A stretch of DNA of 5,805 nt, taken from assembly GCA_031261905.1 (NCBI GenBank), contig JAISIS010000110.1, positions 1 to 5,805 of the forward strand. Reading direction: 5' to 3'. A model generated the notes under the pieces. It searched no databases. It was given only the letters and a program-made list of their open reading frames with translations, and was not told the origin of the DNA. This stretch comes from Burkholderiaceae bacterium (GTDB lineage: Bacteria; Pseudomonadota; Gammaproteobacteria; Burkholderiales; Burkholderiaceae_D). The position numbers were made by a program, and so were the translations under genes. Of the stretch, positions 1-5,676 are shown piece by piece (positions within the stretch are counted from its first letter, which is position 1; the number at the start of each line of letters is the position of its first letter).

Positions 1-26
1 TCGGGCGTTAACCTTTTCTGTGCCCC

Positions 27-49
27 GCCTGAAAAGCGGTGTTTCAGGC
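27..49 (+). terminator. Perfect 8-bp hairpin, possible terminator of a gene left of the window
   Basis: GCCTGAAA (27-34) and TTTCAGGC (42-49) are perfect inverted repeats around a 7-nt loop, followed on the + strand by TTTCC. A TAA at 9-11 in the third frame could end a gene lying mostly outside the window, which would put the hairpin 15 nt downstream of its stop. The T-tract is short, so a rho-independent terminator is only a possibility. A protein-binding palindrome or recombination-related repeat would look the same. Confidence 0.3.
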
Positions 50-110
50 TTTCCCCATAGTGCGGCATGTTTGCCTTTTGCCGCGTTTTCACCCATATTA
101 TCCTCAGACA

Positions 111-130
111 TTACACCATTTTTACACCAT
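111..130 (+). repeat. Two direct copies of TTACACCAT just before the integrase
   Basis: TTACACCAT occurs at 111-119 and again at 122-130, an 11-bp period (about one helical turn), ending 9 bp before the integrase start codon. Same-face repeats in this place suit an accessory or arm-type integrase site, or an operator for integrase autoregulation. The repeat is directly visible; its role is inference. Confidence 0.4.
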
Positions 131-139
131 GGAACGAAG

Positions 140-1120
140 ATGGCGAGTTATACAAAGCGAGGAAAATCATGGCGGGCAACCGTCGCCCGTCAGGGCGTAC
201 GAAAAACGGCGACCTTTCCCACCAGGGCCGAGGCTATTGCCTGGGCAACGCGGGAAGAGGCGGACATTCTGGCCGGGAAACGGGGCAGTCTGCCGGACAA
301 GACATTCGGGGAACTGCTGGAACGCTATGCCGGGACAGTTTCGGTGAAAAAGCGTGGCGCGGCCTGGGAGCGTTCCCGTATTGCCGCTCTTTGCCGGGAT
401 GATCTGGCAAAGCTGTCCGTCCGCGAGATCGGGCCGAGGCATTTTGCTTCCTGGCGGGATGAAAAGCTGAAACAACTTTCGCCTGCATCGGTTAACCGCT
501 ACATGAATATTCTTTCCCATGTCTGCCGCATTGCCATCAATGAATGGCAATGGCTGAAAGAGGATCCGATGCGGGGCGTTGCGCGTCCTCCGCCGACCAG
601 ACCGCGCGACCGGCGTATTTCGCTGGGTGAGATACGGAGGCTCATTGCGGTTTCCGGCTATGAGCCTGATCGCCCGCCGGAAACGGCGCTGGCGCGTACT
701 ATCGCGGTATTCCTGTTCGCGCTGGAAACGGCCATGCGTTCAGGCGAGATCGTGAATATGCGCTGGCGTGATGTGGATATCGGGCGGCGGGTCGTGACGC
801 TGCCTGAAACCAAAAACGGCACGCGCCGGGAAGTGCCGCTTTCAACGGAAGCCGTGCGGATATTGCTCCAAATGTCCCGGCAGGAGGAACGCGTATTCAG
901 GATCACCTCAAGCAATCTGGGCAGCGTGTTCCAGAAGCTGAAAGCCCGTGCCGGGATTGAAGATCTGCATTTCCACGATACCCGGCATGAAGCTATTACA
1001 CGCCTTGCCCGCAAGCTGGATGTGCTGGACCTGGCCCGTATGGTCGGGCACAAGGATCCGAAAATGCTTATGATCTACTATAACGCCACGGCGGAAGAAC
1101 TGGCAAAGCGGCTGGGCTGA
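140..1120 (+). CDS. Phage-type tyrosine recombinase/integrase
   Basis: Site-specific recombinase of the tyrosine (lambda-integrase) family, 326 aa, which would integrate or excise a prophage or genomic island. An N-terminal basic, arm-binding-like segment opens with MASYTKRGKSWRA, then comes a SAM-like core-binding domain (about 55-155) and a catalytic domain (about 160-320). The full catalytic set is visible: R200 (in TAMRSGEI), K225 (LPETKNG), H279 and R282 (HDTR), H304 (MVGHKD), and Y313 nine residues later in IYYNAT. The ATG at 140 is preferred because family homology begins there. The frame stays open back to a GTG at 20, but those 40 residues look non-coding. A weak GGAA lies 5 nt upstream. 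The stop is 17 bp from the convergent end of ampD, with no terminator visible. Length and motifs look intact. No excisionase, phage structural gene or tRNA is visible in the window. Confidence 0.93.
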   Translation: MASYTKRGKSWRATVARQGVRKTATFPTRAEAIAWATREEADILAGKRGSLPDKTFGELLERYAGTVSVKKRGAAWERSRIAALCRDDLAKLSVREIGPRHFASWRDEKLKQLSPASVNRYMNILSHVCRIAINEWQWLKEDPMRGVARPPPTRPRDRRISLGEIRRLIAVSGYEPDRPPETALARTIAVFLFALETAMRSGEIVNMRWRDVDIGRRVVTLPETKNGTRREVPLSTEAVRILLQMSRQEERVFRITSSNLGSVFQKLKARAGIEDLHFHDTRHEAITRLARKLDVLDLARMVGHKDPKMLMIYYNATAEELAKRLG

Positions 1121-1137
1121 GAAAAAAGGTACCGGTC

Positions 1138-1719
1138 TCAGGGGATGAAAGCGGGCAGGGGGCGGGAAGGGCCTTGCAGCGCCAGCACGGCGCTTTCATA
1201 GCGCTGCCAGTCAAAATGCATGCCCGGATCGGTTTTCCGGCCTGGCGCGATGTGCTGGTGCCCGGTAATGGCGGCAAGGGGGTGGCGCGCGCACAGGGCC
1301 ACGGTCAGTCTGGCAAGCGCGGTGTACTGGCTGTCCTCAAAGGCTTCGTGATCGCAGCCTTCCAGTTCTATGCCAATGGAAAAATCATTGCAGCCCGCCC
1401 GCCCGTGGAACTCCGATGCACCGGCATGCCAGGCCCTTTCGGTGGTGGCGACAAACTGTATCAGTTCGCCATCACGGCGTATCAGAAAATGGGCGGATAC
1501 CCGCAAGTCGCGCAATTGCTCAAAGTACGGGTGCGCGCCATAATCCAGGCTGTTCAGGAAGAGATCGGCAATAAAGGGGCCACCGTACTCTCCCGGCGGC
1601 AGGCTGATATTGTGGATAACCAGCAGGTCAACAGGTATGCCTGGCGGACGGCTGTCACAATTGGGGGAGGGCAGACGACGGGCACTTGCGCACCAGCCGT
1701 TCTCATCAATAGTCAGCAT
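1138..1719 (-). CDS. ampD: 1,6-anhydro-N-acetylmuramyl-L-alanine amidase AmpD
   Basis: Cytoplasmic zinc amidase of the N-acetylmuramoyl-L-alanine amidase type 2 fold. AmpD cleaves the peptide from 1,6-anhydroMurNAc-peptides during cell-wall recycling, and in species with AmpR/AmpC it keeps beta-lactamase uninduced. At 193 aa it is close to the usual size (about 180-200). Expected zinc ligands are present: H36 (VIHNISLPPGEYGG), H154 (ITGHQHIAPGRKTDPG) and D164, with catalytic candidates E118 (SIGIELEG) and K162. The WHAG and SEFHGR motifs near 97-106 are also typical of AmpD. There is no signal peptide, which supports cytoplasmic AmpD rather than a periplasmic AmiD. It starts 12 bp after the stop of the PP0621-like gene on the same strand, with only a weak Shine-Dalgarno, so it is probably co-transcribed and perhaps translationally linked. 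Its 3' end faces the integrase. Confidence 0.95.
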   Translation of the reverse strand: MLTIDENGWCASARRLPSPNCDSRPPGIPVDLLVIHNISLPPGEYGGPFIADLFLNSLDYGAHPYFEQLRDLRVSAHFLIRRDGELIQFVATTERAWHAGASEFHGRAGCNDFSIGIELEGCDHEAFEDSQYTALARLTVALCARHPLAAITGHQHIAPGRKTDPGMHFDWQRYESAVLALQGPSRPLPAFIP

Positions 1720-1731
1720 GTCATCAGGCGC

Positions 1732-2004
1732 TCAGGACGGCGTGTGCTCTTCGCAGCAATAAACCTTGCCTGTGCGGAAAATGGCTTCGGAGGCCGGCAC
1801 ATAAATACCGCAAGTGGCGCACGACACCATTTGTTCTACGTTGGAATTGCGCAAGCCGTGAACCTGGCGGTCACCACCGCCGTGGCTGGGTGGGCTTTGC
1901 ATGTTTTCGCTCCGGAAGACAATAATGCGCGCCGACCGCCTGATTTTGGCAATAATGGCTGCAATCACCAGTACCACAAGCAGCAGCCACATCAACCAGC
2001 TCAT
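1732..2004 (-). CDS. PP0621 family small membrane protein with Cys/His zinc-binding-like tail
   Basis: A 90-aa protein of unknown biochemical role resembling the PP0621 family often found near ampD or pil genes in beta- and gammaproteobacteria. One N-terminal membrane segment (about 4-19, MSWLMWLLLVVLVIAAIIA) is followed by a basic stop-transfer stretch (KIRRSAR), a polar linker, and a cysteine-rich tail: C62 and C65 (CATC), C83 and C84, and H87 (YCCEEH). This suggests a small zinc-ribbon-like module, probably cytoplasmic by the positive-inside rule. The ATG at 2004 is chosen because AGGAG lies 9 nt upstream; an in-frame TTG at 2022 would overlap that site. It is the first gene of a probable two-gene operon with ampD, divergent from yggS. 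Zinc binding and topology are inferred. Confidence 0.82.
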   Translation of the reverse strand: MSWLMWLLLVVLVIAAIIAKIRRSARIIVFRSENMQSPPSHGGGDRQVHGLRNSNVEQMVSCATCGIYVPASEAIFRTGKVYCCEEHTPS

Positions 2005-2130
2005 ATCCTTTTTCTCCTGCAAAAGGCCGCTTTTTCACGGCGGCTTGTTGTTTTGTTCCGAAACAGCGGCATTTCAGGACAGGTTTGCCTATAATGCACG
2101 AGCAGCATGTAACCATGCGAATTACCAATT
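2005..2130. promoter_or_regulatory. Divergent intergenic promoter region between the PP0621-like gene and yggS
   Basis: This 126-bp spacer separates two genes read in opposite directions, so it should hold promoters for both. On the minus strand, AGGAG (about 2014-2018) is the ribosome binding site of the PP0621-like gene. A small inverted repeat (GCCGC at 2026-2030, GCGGC at 2040-2044) sits in that gene's leader. The plus-strand signal is listed separately. Confidence 0.6.
2090..2095 (+). promoter_or_regulatory. Candidate -10 box of the yggS-proC promoter
   Basis: A perfect TATAAT lies 35 bp before the yggS start codon. No good TTGACA-like hexamer is seen 16-18 bp upstream (the sequence there is near CGGCAT), and the TG of an extended -10 is one base out of place. 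A start near 2102 would give a leader of roughly 29 nt. If used, the promoter may depend on an activator, or the match may be chance. Confidence 0.45.
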
Positions 2131-2826
2131 ATGTCCATAATACAAGCAAACTTGCAAGCGGTACGGGAACATATTGCCCTGGCGGCGCAACAGGCAGCCA
2201 GGATGCCGGATGCCGTGCGCCTGGTGGCGGTTTCCAAAACCTGTCCGGCTCAGGCCATTATCGAAGCTGCCCGCGCGGGGCAGCTTGCCTTCGGGGAAAA
2301 TTATGAGCAGGAGGCGCTCCGGAAAATGCGGCAGATACAGGAGGCCGCGCCGGAGCTTCATCTGGAGTGGCACTTTATCGGCCCGGTACAGGCCAACAAG
2401 ACGCGCGGCATCGCCGCCCATTTTGACTGGGTGCATTCGGTTGACCGGGAGCGTATAGCCCGCCGTCTGGCGGAGCAGCGGCCCGATGATCTGCCTCCTC
2501 TGAATATCTGCCTGCAAGTCAATATCAGCGGAGAAGACAGCAAAAGCGGTGTGGAGGAGGCTGCGCTTTTTGATCTGGCCCGTGTGGCGGCGTCGTTTCC
2601 CCGTTTGCGGTTGCGAGGTCTGATGGCGATCCCGGAACCGCAGGAAGACCCGGAAAAGCAGCGCGCGGCTTTCCATCGCCTGAGAAGCATGTATGAACGG
2701 CTGCGGGAGGCGGGGTATGACCTGGATACGCTGTCTATGGGCATGACGGAGGATATGGATGCGGCCATCGCGGAAGGAGCAACCATTGTCCGTATCGGAA
2801 CAGCTATTTTTGGAGCGAGAAACTGA
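2131..2826 (+). CDS. yggS: PLP homeostasis protein YggS (PLPBP/YBL036C family)
   Basis: Cytoplasmic single-domain pyridoxal-5'-phosphate-binding protein with the alanine-racemase N-terminal TIM-barrel fold. The family buffers PLP and affects amino-acid and vitamin B6 balance; no catalytic reaction is established for it. The 231 aa are the usual length. PLP should be on K36 in LVAVSK. Other family signatures in order are FGENYEQE (54-61), WHFIGPVQANK (80-90), VNISGEDSKSG (130-140), LRGLMAIP (161-168), LSMGMTEDMDAAI (201-213) and VRIGTAIFG (220-228). The ATG at 2131 matches the family N-terminus, but no convincing Shine-Dalgarno precedes it. Its TGA is immediately followed by the proC ATG, so the two form an operon, a pairing known in many bacteria and fitting shared amino-acid and cofactor metabolism. 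Confidence 0.96.
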   Translation: MSIIQANLQAVREHIALAAQQAARMPDAVRLVAVSKTCPAQAIIEAARAGQLAFGENYEQEALRKMRQIQEAAPELHLEWHFIGPVQANKTRGIAAHFDWVHSVDRERIARRLAEQRPDDLPPLNICLQVNISGEDSKSGVEEAALFDLARVAASFPRLRLRGLMAIPEPQEDPEKQRAAFHRLRSMYERLREAGYDLDTLSMGMTEDMDAAIAEGATIVRIGTAIFGARN

Positions 2827-3657
2827 ATGAACGGCAAGGCAAGAATCGGATTTATCGGCGGGGGCAACATGGCGTCCGCCCTGATTGGCGGCGTAGCAGG
2901 CAAGGTGATGCCCGGATCGCATATTCATGTGGTTGACCCCAACCCGGATGCCCTGGACAAACTGGAAAAACGTTTTGGCGTGACCACGTCAATCGCCATG
3001 GACGAGTGCCTGGCGGCCTGTGACGCGCTGGTGCTTGCCGTAAAACCCCAGCAGATGAGTGAAGCGGTGGGTAGCCTTCTCCCCTGGCTGCGGCAGCCGC
3101 TGGTGCTGTCGGTTGCCGCCGGTATCCGTGCGGCGGACCTTTCCCGCTGGTTGCGCGGTTATGGCGGTATTGTCCGCGCGATGCCCAATACACCCGCGCT
3201 GATCGGGCAGGGCATGACCGGCCTTTTCGCGCTGGATGCGGTAACCAGTGAGCAAAAGGCCATTGCGGAATCCATCATGCAGGCCGTGGGCGCGACGCTC
3301 TGGGTGGAAGAGGAAAACCTGCTGGACGCGGTTACCGCCATTTCCGGCAGTGGCCCGGCGTATGTGTTTTATTTCATCGAGGCTTTGACGGACGCCGGTA
3401 AAGCGCTGGGTTTAAGCGGGGAGCAGGCGCTGACGCTGGCGAAGGCCACCTTTCGCGGCGCGAGTGAACTGGCCGCGCAATCTTCCGAACCGGTTGCCGT
3501 GCTGCGCGAGCGTGTCACTTCTCCGGGCGGCACAACCTTTGCCGCGCTGTCGGTGATGGAGGAAAATGGTCTGAAATCCGTGATTGCCTCGGCGGCAAAG
3601 GCTGCTGCTGCGCGGAGCGCCGAACTGGGCGAGGCATTTGGTAAAAAGGCGGGTTAA
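2827..3657 (+). CDS. proC: Pyrroline-5-carboxylate reductase
   Basis: Catalyses the last step of proline synthesis: reduction of L-1-pyrroline-5-carboxylate to L-proline with NAD(P)H, in the cytoplasm. The 276 aa are a normal length. The N-terminal Rossmann domain begins with the dinucleotide-binding glycine motif IGFIGGGNMASALIGG (7-22), followed by VVDPNP (35-40), AVKPQQM (71-77) and SVAAGI (95-100). RAMPNTPALIGQGMTGLF (117-134) is the conserved mid-region. The C-terminal helical dimerisation domain carries the signature AISGSGPAYVFYFIEAL (171-187) and RERVTSPGGTTFAAL (227-241). The ATG directly abuts the yggS stop, and GGAG at 2812-2815 inside yggS, 11 nt upstream, is a plausible ribosome binding site, which suggests translational coupling. 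Its TAA overlaps the stop of the convergent yqjK-like gene. Confidence 0.97.
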   Translation: MNGKARIGFIGGGNMASALIGGVAGKVMPGSHIHVVDPNPDALDKLEKRFGVTTSIAMDECLAACDALVLAVKPQQMSEAVGSLLPWLRQPLVLSVAAGIRAADLSRWLRGYGGIVRAMPNTPALIGQGMTGLFALDAVTSEQKAIAESIMQAVGATLWVEEENLLDAVTAISGSGPAYVFYFIEALTDAGKALGLSGEQALTLAKATFRGASELAAQSSEPVAVLRERVTSPGGTTFAALSVMEENGLKSVIASAAKAAAARSAELGEAFGKKAG

Positions 3658-3980
3658 CGTTTTTTCTTGCGACGCGACTTCAGCCAGTTCAGTACCGGCT
3701 GAATCCAGGGCGAAAAATCCGACCAGGTCTTTAATGCCACTACGCCTGCGGCAAGGAGCGAAAATATGCGGTGATGACGGAAAAACAGGAAAGCCAGCAC
3801 GGCTGCCAGCCCGGAAAGCAGCGGTTTTTTGCGGGCCAGCGCAAGTATGTTTTTGCCGGTCGGGAGAGAGGCGCGAGGCCATGCGCCCGCAACCAGCGCG
3901 GCAAGCTGTTCACGCTGAACCGCGCTTTTTGCAAGCAATATTTCACGGCGCTGTGCCAGGGATTTGTGTGCTTCGGTCAT
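3654..3980 (-). CDS. YqjK-like family membrane protein
   Basis: A 108-aa protein assigned to the YqjK-like family from its sequence style and its place after DUF883- and YqjE-like genes; its function is unknown. The N-terminal third is charged and polar (many Arg, Lys and Gln, including LAQRREILLAKSAVQREQ, 8-25). Two short hydrophobic segments follow (about 53-68 and 72-85), then an aromatic stretch WSDFSPWIQPVLNWL, and the protein ends in a very basic tail (KSRRKKKR). The start codon overlaps the stop of the upstream yqjE-like gene by 4 bp (ATGA), indicating translational coupling. It is the last gene of the leftward trio, and its TAA shares TTAA with the proC stop. Confidence 0.75.
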   Translation of the reverse strand: MTEAHKSLAQRREILLAKSAVQREQLAALVAGAWPRASLPTGKNILALARKKPLLSGLAAVLAFLFFRHHRIFSLLAAGVVALKTWSDFSPWIQPVLNWLKSRRKKKR

Positions 3981-4363
3981 GCCTGTCCGCCTTTCGGGTT
4001 ATTGCCTGATTTGAAACGTTCCAGATCCCTGGCAATTTCGCTTCGTGTATAGGCCAGAAATTGCGGTTTTCTGCGGAAATAACCGCGTAAGCCGAGGCCA
4101 ATCAGCAGGGCCGCGCCGCCAAACAACACGATCAGTACGCCGATGATCAGGATGCGATGGGTTTCCCAGAACAACGCGACAACCAGCAGCACCACCAGAA
4201 GTGCCGCCATCGCCGCACAAAACAGAGCGGCAAGCGAGAGAATGAGACATGCCAGCAGGCGTTGTGCCTCTTCCTGCAACTCGACGGTAAAAAGTTCTGC
4301 GCGCGTTTGAAAAATGGCGAGCAGCGCGCCCGCCATTTTGGCCATGTCGCCAAAGATGCCCAT
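3977..4363 (-). CDS. YqjE-like phage holin family membrane protein
   Basis: A 128-aa inner-membrane protein of the YqjE / putative Actinobacterial Holin-X, holin superfamily III type. The holin label reflects fold similarity; the chromosomal YqjE-type members are not shown to lyse cells. An amphipathic N-terminal helix (1-34, including LLAIFQTRAELFTVELQEE) leads to two membrane segments (about 37-66 and 70-93) separated by ETHR. A basic GYFRRKPQF junction and a cytoplasmic tail of charged helix (TRSEIARDLERFKSG) follow, consistent with both termini inside. It lies 17 bp after the DUF883 gene and overlaps the yqjK-like gene by 4 bp, so the three are probably one transcript. Despite the family name it is not likely to be part of the integrase's element, since it lies 2.8 kb away among housekeeping genes. 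Confidence 0.85.
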   Translation of the reverse strand: MGIFGDMAKMAGALLAIFQTRAELFTVELQEEAQRLLACLILSLAALFCAAMAALLVVLLVVALFWETHRILIIGVLIVLFGGAALLIGLGLRGYFRRKPQFLAYTRSEIARDLERFKSGNNPKGGQA

Positions 4364-4380
4364 CCGCGATACAGTCCCTG

Positions 4381-4689
4381 TTATTTACGCGCGATCAGCA
4401 TACCCAGCATAACGCCAACCAGCGCCGCCACACCGGCGGCATGCCAGGGATGTTCCTTGGCATATTCCGCTGTGCAGACAGCCGCACTTTTGGCTTTGCT
4501 GATTACGGCATCTTCCAGTTCACGCATGGCGAATTTGGCGTCAGCCAGGGTGGATTCCAGTTTTTCCTTTGCCTTATGGAAGCTTTCGCTGCCATGTTGT
4601 GCGCTGTTTTCCAGCATTTTTTCCGCATCCAGGATAATGGTTTTCAGGTTTTCCATCAGCTTGGTGCCTGCTTCGTTTGCCGTATCCAT
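4381..4689 (-). CDS. DUF883 family protein (ElaB/YqjD-like), tail-anchored
   Basis: A 102-aa protein of the ElaB/YqjD/DUF883 family. In E. coli, YqjD and ElaB are inner-membrane, C-terminally anchored proteins that bind ribosomes in stationary phase; the same role here is inference. Residues 1-78 are a long charged helix likely to be coiled coil (KLMENLKTIILDAEKMLEN, then KAKEKLESTLADAKFAM). The C-terminus has the family signature EHPWHAAGVAALVGVMLGML (79-98) and ends in Arg-Lys, a single glycine-rich membrane anchor. The ATG at 4689 is chosen because AGGAA sits 8 nt upstream; in-frame upstream starts (to 4722) would place that site inside the gene. It is the first gene of the trio, 120 bp after ubiA, so it probably has its own promoter. 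Confidence 0.9.
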   Translation of the reverse strand: MDTANEAGTKLMENLKTIILDAEKMLENSAQHGSESFHKAKEKLESTLADAKFAMRELEDAVISKAKSAAVCTAEYAKEHPWHAAGVAALVGVMLGMLIARK

Positions 4690-4809
4690 GATGATGTTTC
4701 CTTTCATTCGGTTTGTAAGCACTAAAGTAACCGGGATTCACGCGGTGCGCGTTTTGGCGGATATGTCTCTGCTCGCATGAATTGTGCCGGATTGGATATA
4801 GGATAAACC
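4690..4809 (-). promoter_or_regulatory. Spacer between ubiA and the DUF883-yqjE-yqjK operon
   Basis: This 120-bp gap between two leftward genes is the largest in the leftward block and should hold the leader, and probably the promoter, of the DUF883 operon. AGGAA at about 4698-4702 is the ribosome binding site. A short inverted repeat (ACGCG at 4740-4744, CGCGT at 4748-4752) is visible. I cannot point to a convincing -35/-10 pair or a clear ubiA terminator, so the promoter is inferred from position. Confidence 0.4.
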
Positions 4810-5667
4810 CTAATGCAAGGCATAGTCCAGCAGTATCCCCGCAAATAGCGCCATTCCTGTCCAGTTGTTATAACGAAAGGCCAGATGGCACCGCATCCGG
4901 TCCCGTTCGCGGATCAGCCGGTACTGCCACAGCGCGCACAGCGCGGCGGCGATCAGTCCAGCCACAAACCAGCTTCCCAGCCCGGCTGACATGCCGGTGA
5001 AGAAAAGAATGATCAGCATTATGCCCTGGCACAGCATCACGGCTGTTATATCAAAGCGGCCAAAGGTAATGGCTGATGTGCGTATGCCGATCTTCAGGTC
5101 ATCCGCCTTGTCCGCCATGGCGTATTCCGTGTCGTAAGCCAGCGTCCAGAAGCCGTTACCCAGCATCAGCAGCCAGGCTGTTGCCGGGATGTCATTCCGG
5201 ACGGCGGCAAAAGCCATCGGTATGCCGAAGCCAAAAGCGAGGCCAAGCCAGGCTTGCGGTACGGCAAAGAAGCGCTTGAGCCAGGGGTATGCAGCCGCGA
5301 TAAAAAGGGCGGGCACGGCGAGTATTTTCGTAAGAAGGTTTAACGGCAGCAGCAGCAAAAAGGCGATGACGGAAAGCAATATTGCCACGGCAACCGCTTC
5401 CCAGGGCGCGATAAGCCCTGCCGTCAGCGGGCGGTCTCTGGTGCGTTCGACAAAGCGGTCAAAATCCCGGTCGGCAAAGTCGTTGATGGCGCACCCGGCG
5501 GAGTGCATCAATACCGCTCCCACGCTGAAAATCAGAAACAGCGGCCATCCGGGCCAGCCGCCTGCGGCTATCCACAGCCCCCACAGCGTCGGCCATACCA
5601 GCAGCATGTAGCCAATCGGCTTTTCAATGCGTATCAGGCGAAGGTAAAGCAGAAAGCGGGATGTCAT
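4810..5667 (-). CDS. ubiA: 4-hydroxybenzoate octaprenyltransferase
   Basis: Integral inner-membrane prenyltransferase that joins a polyprenyl diphosphate chain to 4-hydroxybenzoate, the first membrane step of ubiquinone synthesis. The 285 aa and the repeated hydrophobic helices (about 8-9) fit the family. Both Asp-rich Mg2+/diphosphate-binding motifs are intact: NDFADRDFD (62-70, the NDxxDxxxD motif) followed by [11 protein letters not shown], and [12 protein letters not shown] (179-190, the DxxYAxxDxxDD motif). The start [22 protein letters not shown] agrees with the family, with the conserved RxxKPIG and the WPTLWGLW segment soon after. It begins 9 bp after the stop of the upstream gene (recG-like), with only a weak ribosome binding site, so it is probably co-transcribed. 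The 4-hydroxybenzoate supplier ubiC is not adjacent in this window. Confidence 0.96.
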   Translation of the reverse strand: MTSRFLLYLRLIRIEKPIGYMLLVWPTLWGLWIAAGGWPGWPLFLIFSVGAVLMHSAGCAINDFADRDFDRFVERTRDRPLTAGLIAPWEAVAVAILLSVIAFLLLLPLNLLTKILAVPALFIAAAYPWLKRFFAVPQAWLGLAFGFGIPMAFAAVRNDIPATAWLLMLGNGFWTLAYDTEYAMADKADDLKIGIRTSAITFGRFDITAVMLCQGIMLIILFFTGMSAGLGSWFVAGLIAAALCALWQYRLIRERDRMRCHLAFRYNNWTGMALFAGILLDYALH

Positions 5668-5676
5668 GCCAGGCGC

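Noticed and set aside
27..49. Neisseria-type DNA uptake sequence pair
   Set aside because: CCTGAA resembles the core of some uptake-sequence dialects, but the flanking bases do not match and no dense repetition is seen in the window.
20..139. N-terminal extension of the integrase from a GTG at 20
   Set aside because: The 40 extra residues look unlike any recombinase N-terminus and cross the hairpin and the TTACACCAT repeats; homology begins at the ATG at 140.
2025..2050. Terminator-like hairpin in the leader of the PP0621-like gene
   Set aside because: The stem is only 5 bp with a 9-nt loop and a mismatch before any T-run; too weak to call.
1174..2094. Long plus-strand open frame (306 codons) opposite ampD and the PP0621-like gene
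   Set aside because: It lies antisense to two genes with clear family motifs and its translation shows no recognisable domain; it is an open shadow frame in GC-rich sequence.
2122..2928. Long minus-strand open frame (268 codons) opposite yggS
   Set aside because: The translation is rich in Arg, His and Cys with no family pattern, while yggS on the other strand has full motif conservation.
3977..4363. Phage lysis holin belonging to the same element as the integrase
   Set aside because: The gene sits in a yqjD-yqjE-yqjK order among housekeeping genes 2.8 kb away, with no endolysin or phage gene beside it.
4740..4756. Short GC hairpin followed by TTTT in the ubiA-DUF883 spacer
   Set aside because: The 5-bp stem with T-run faces the plus strand, where no gene ends nearby; on the coding strand there is no T-tract.
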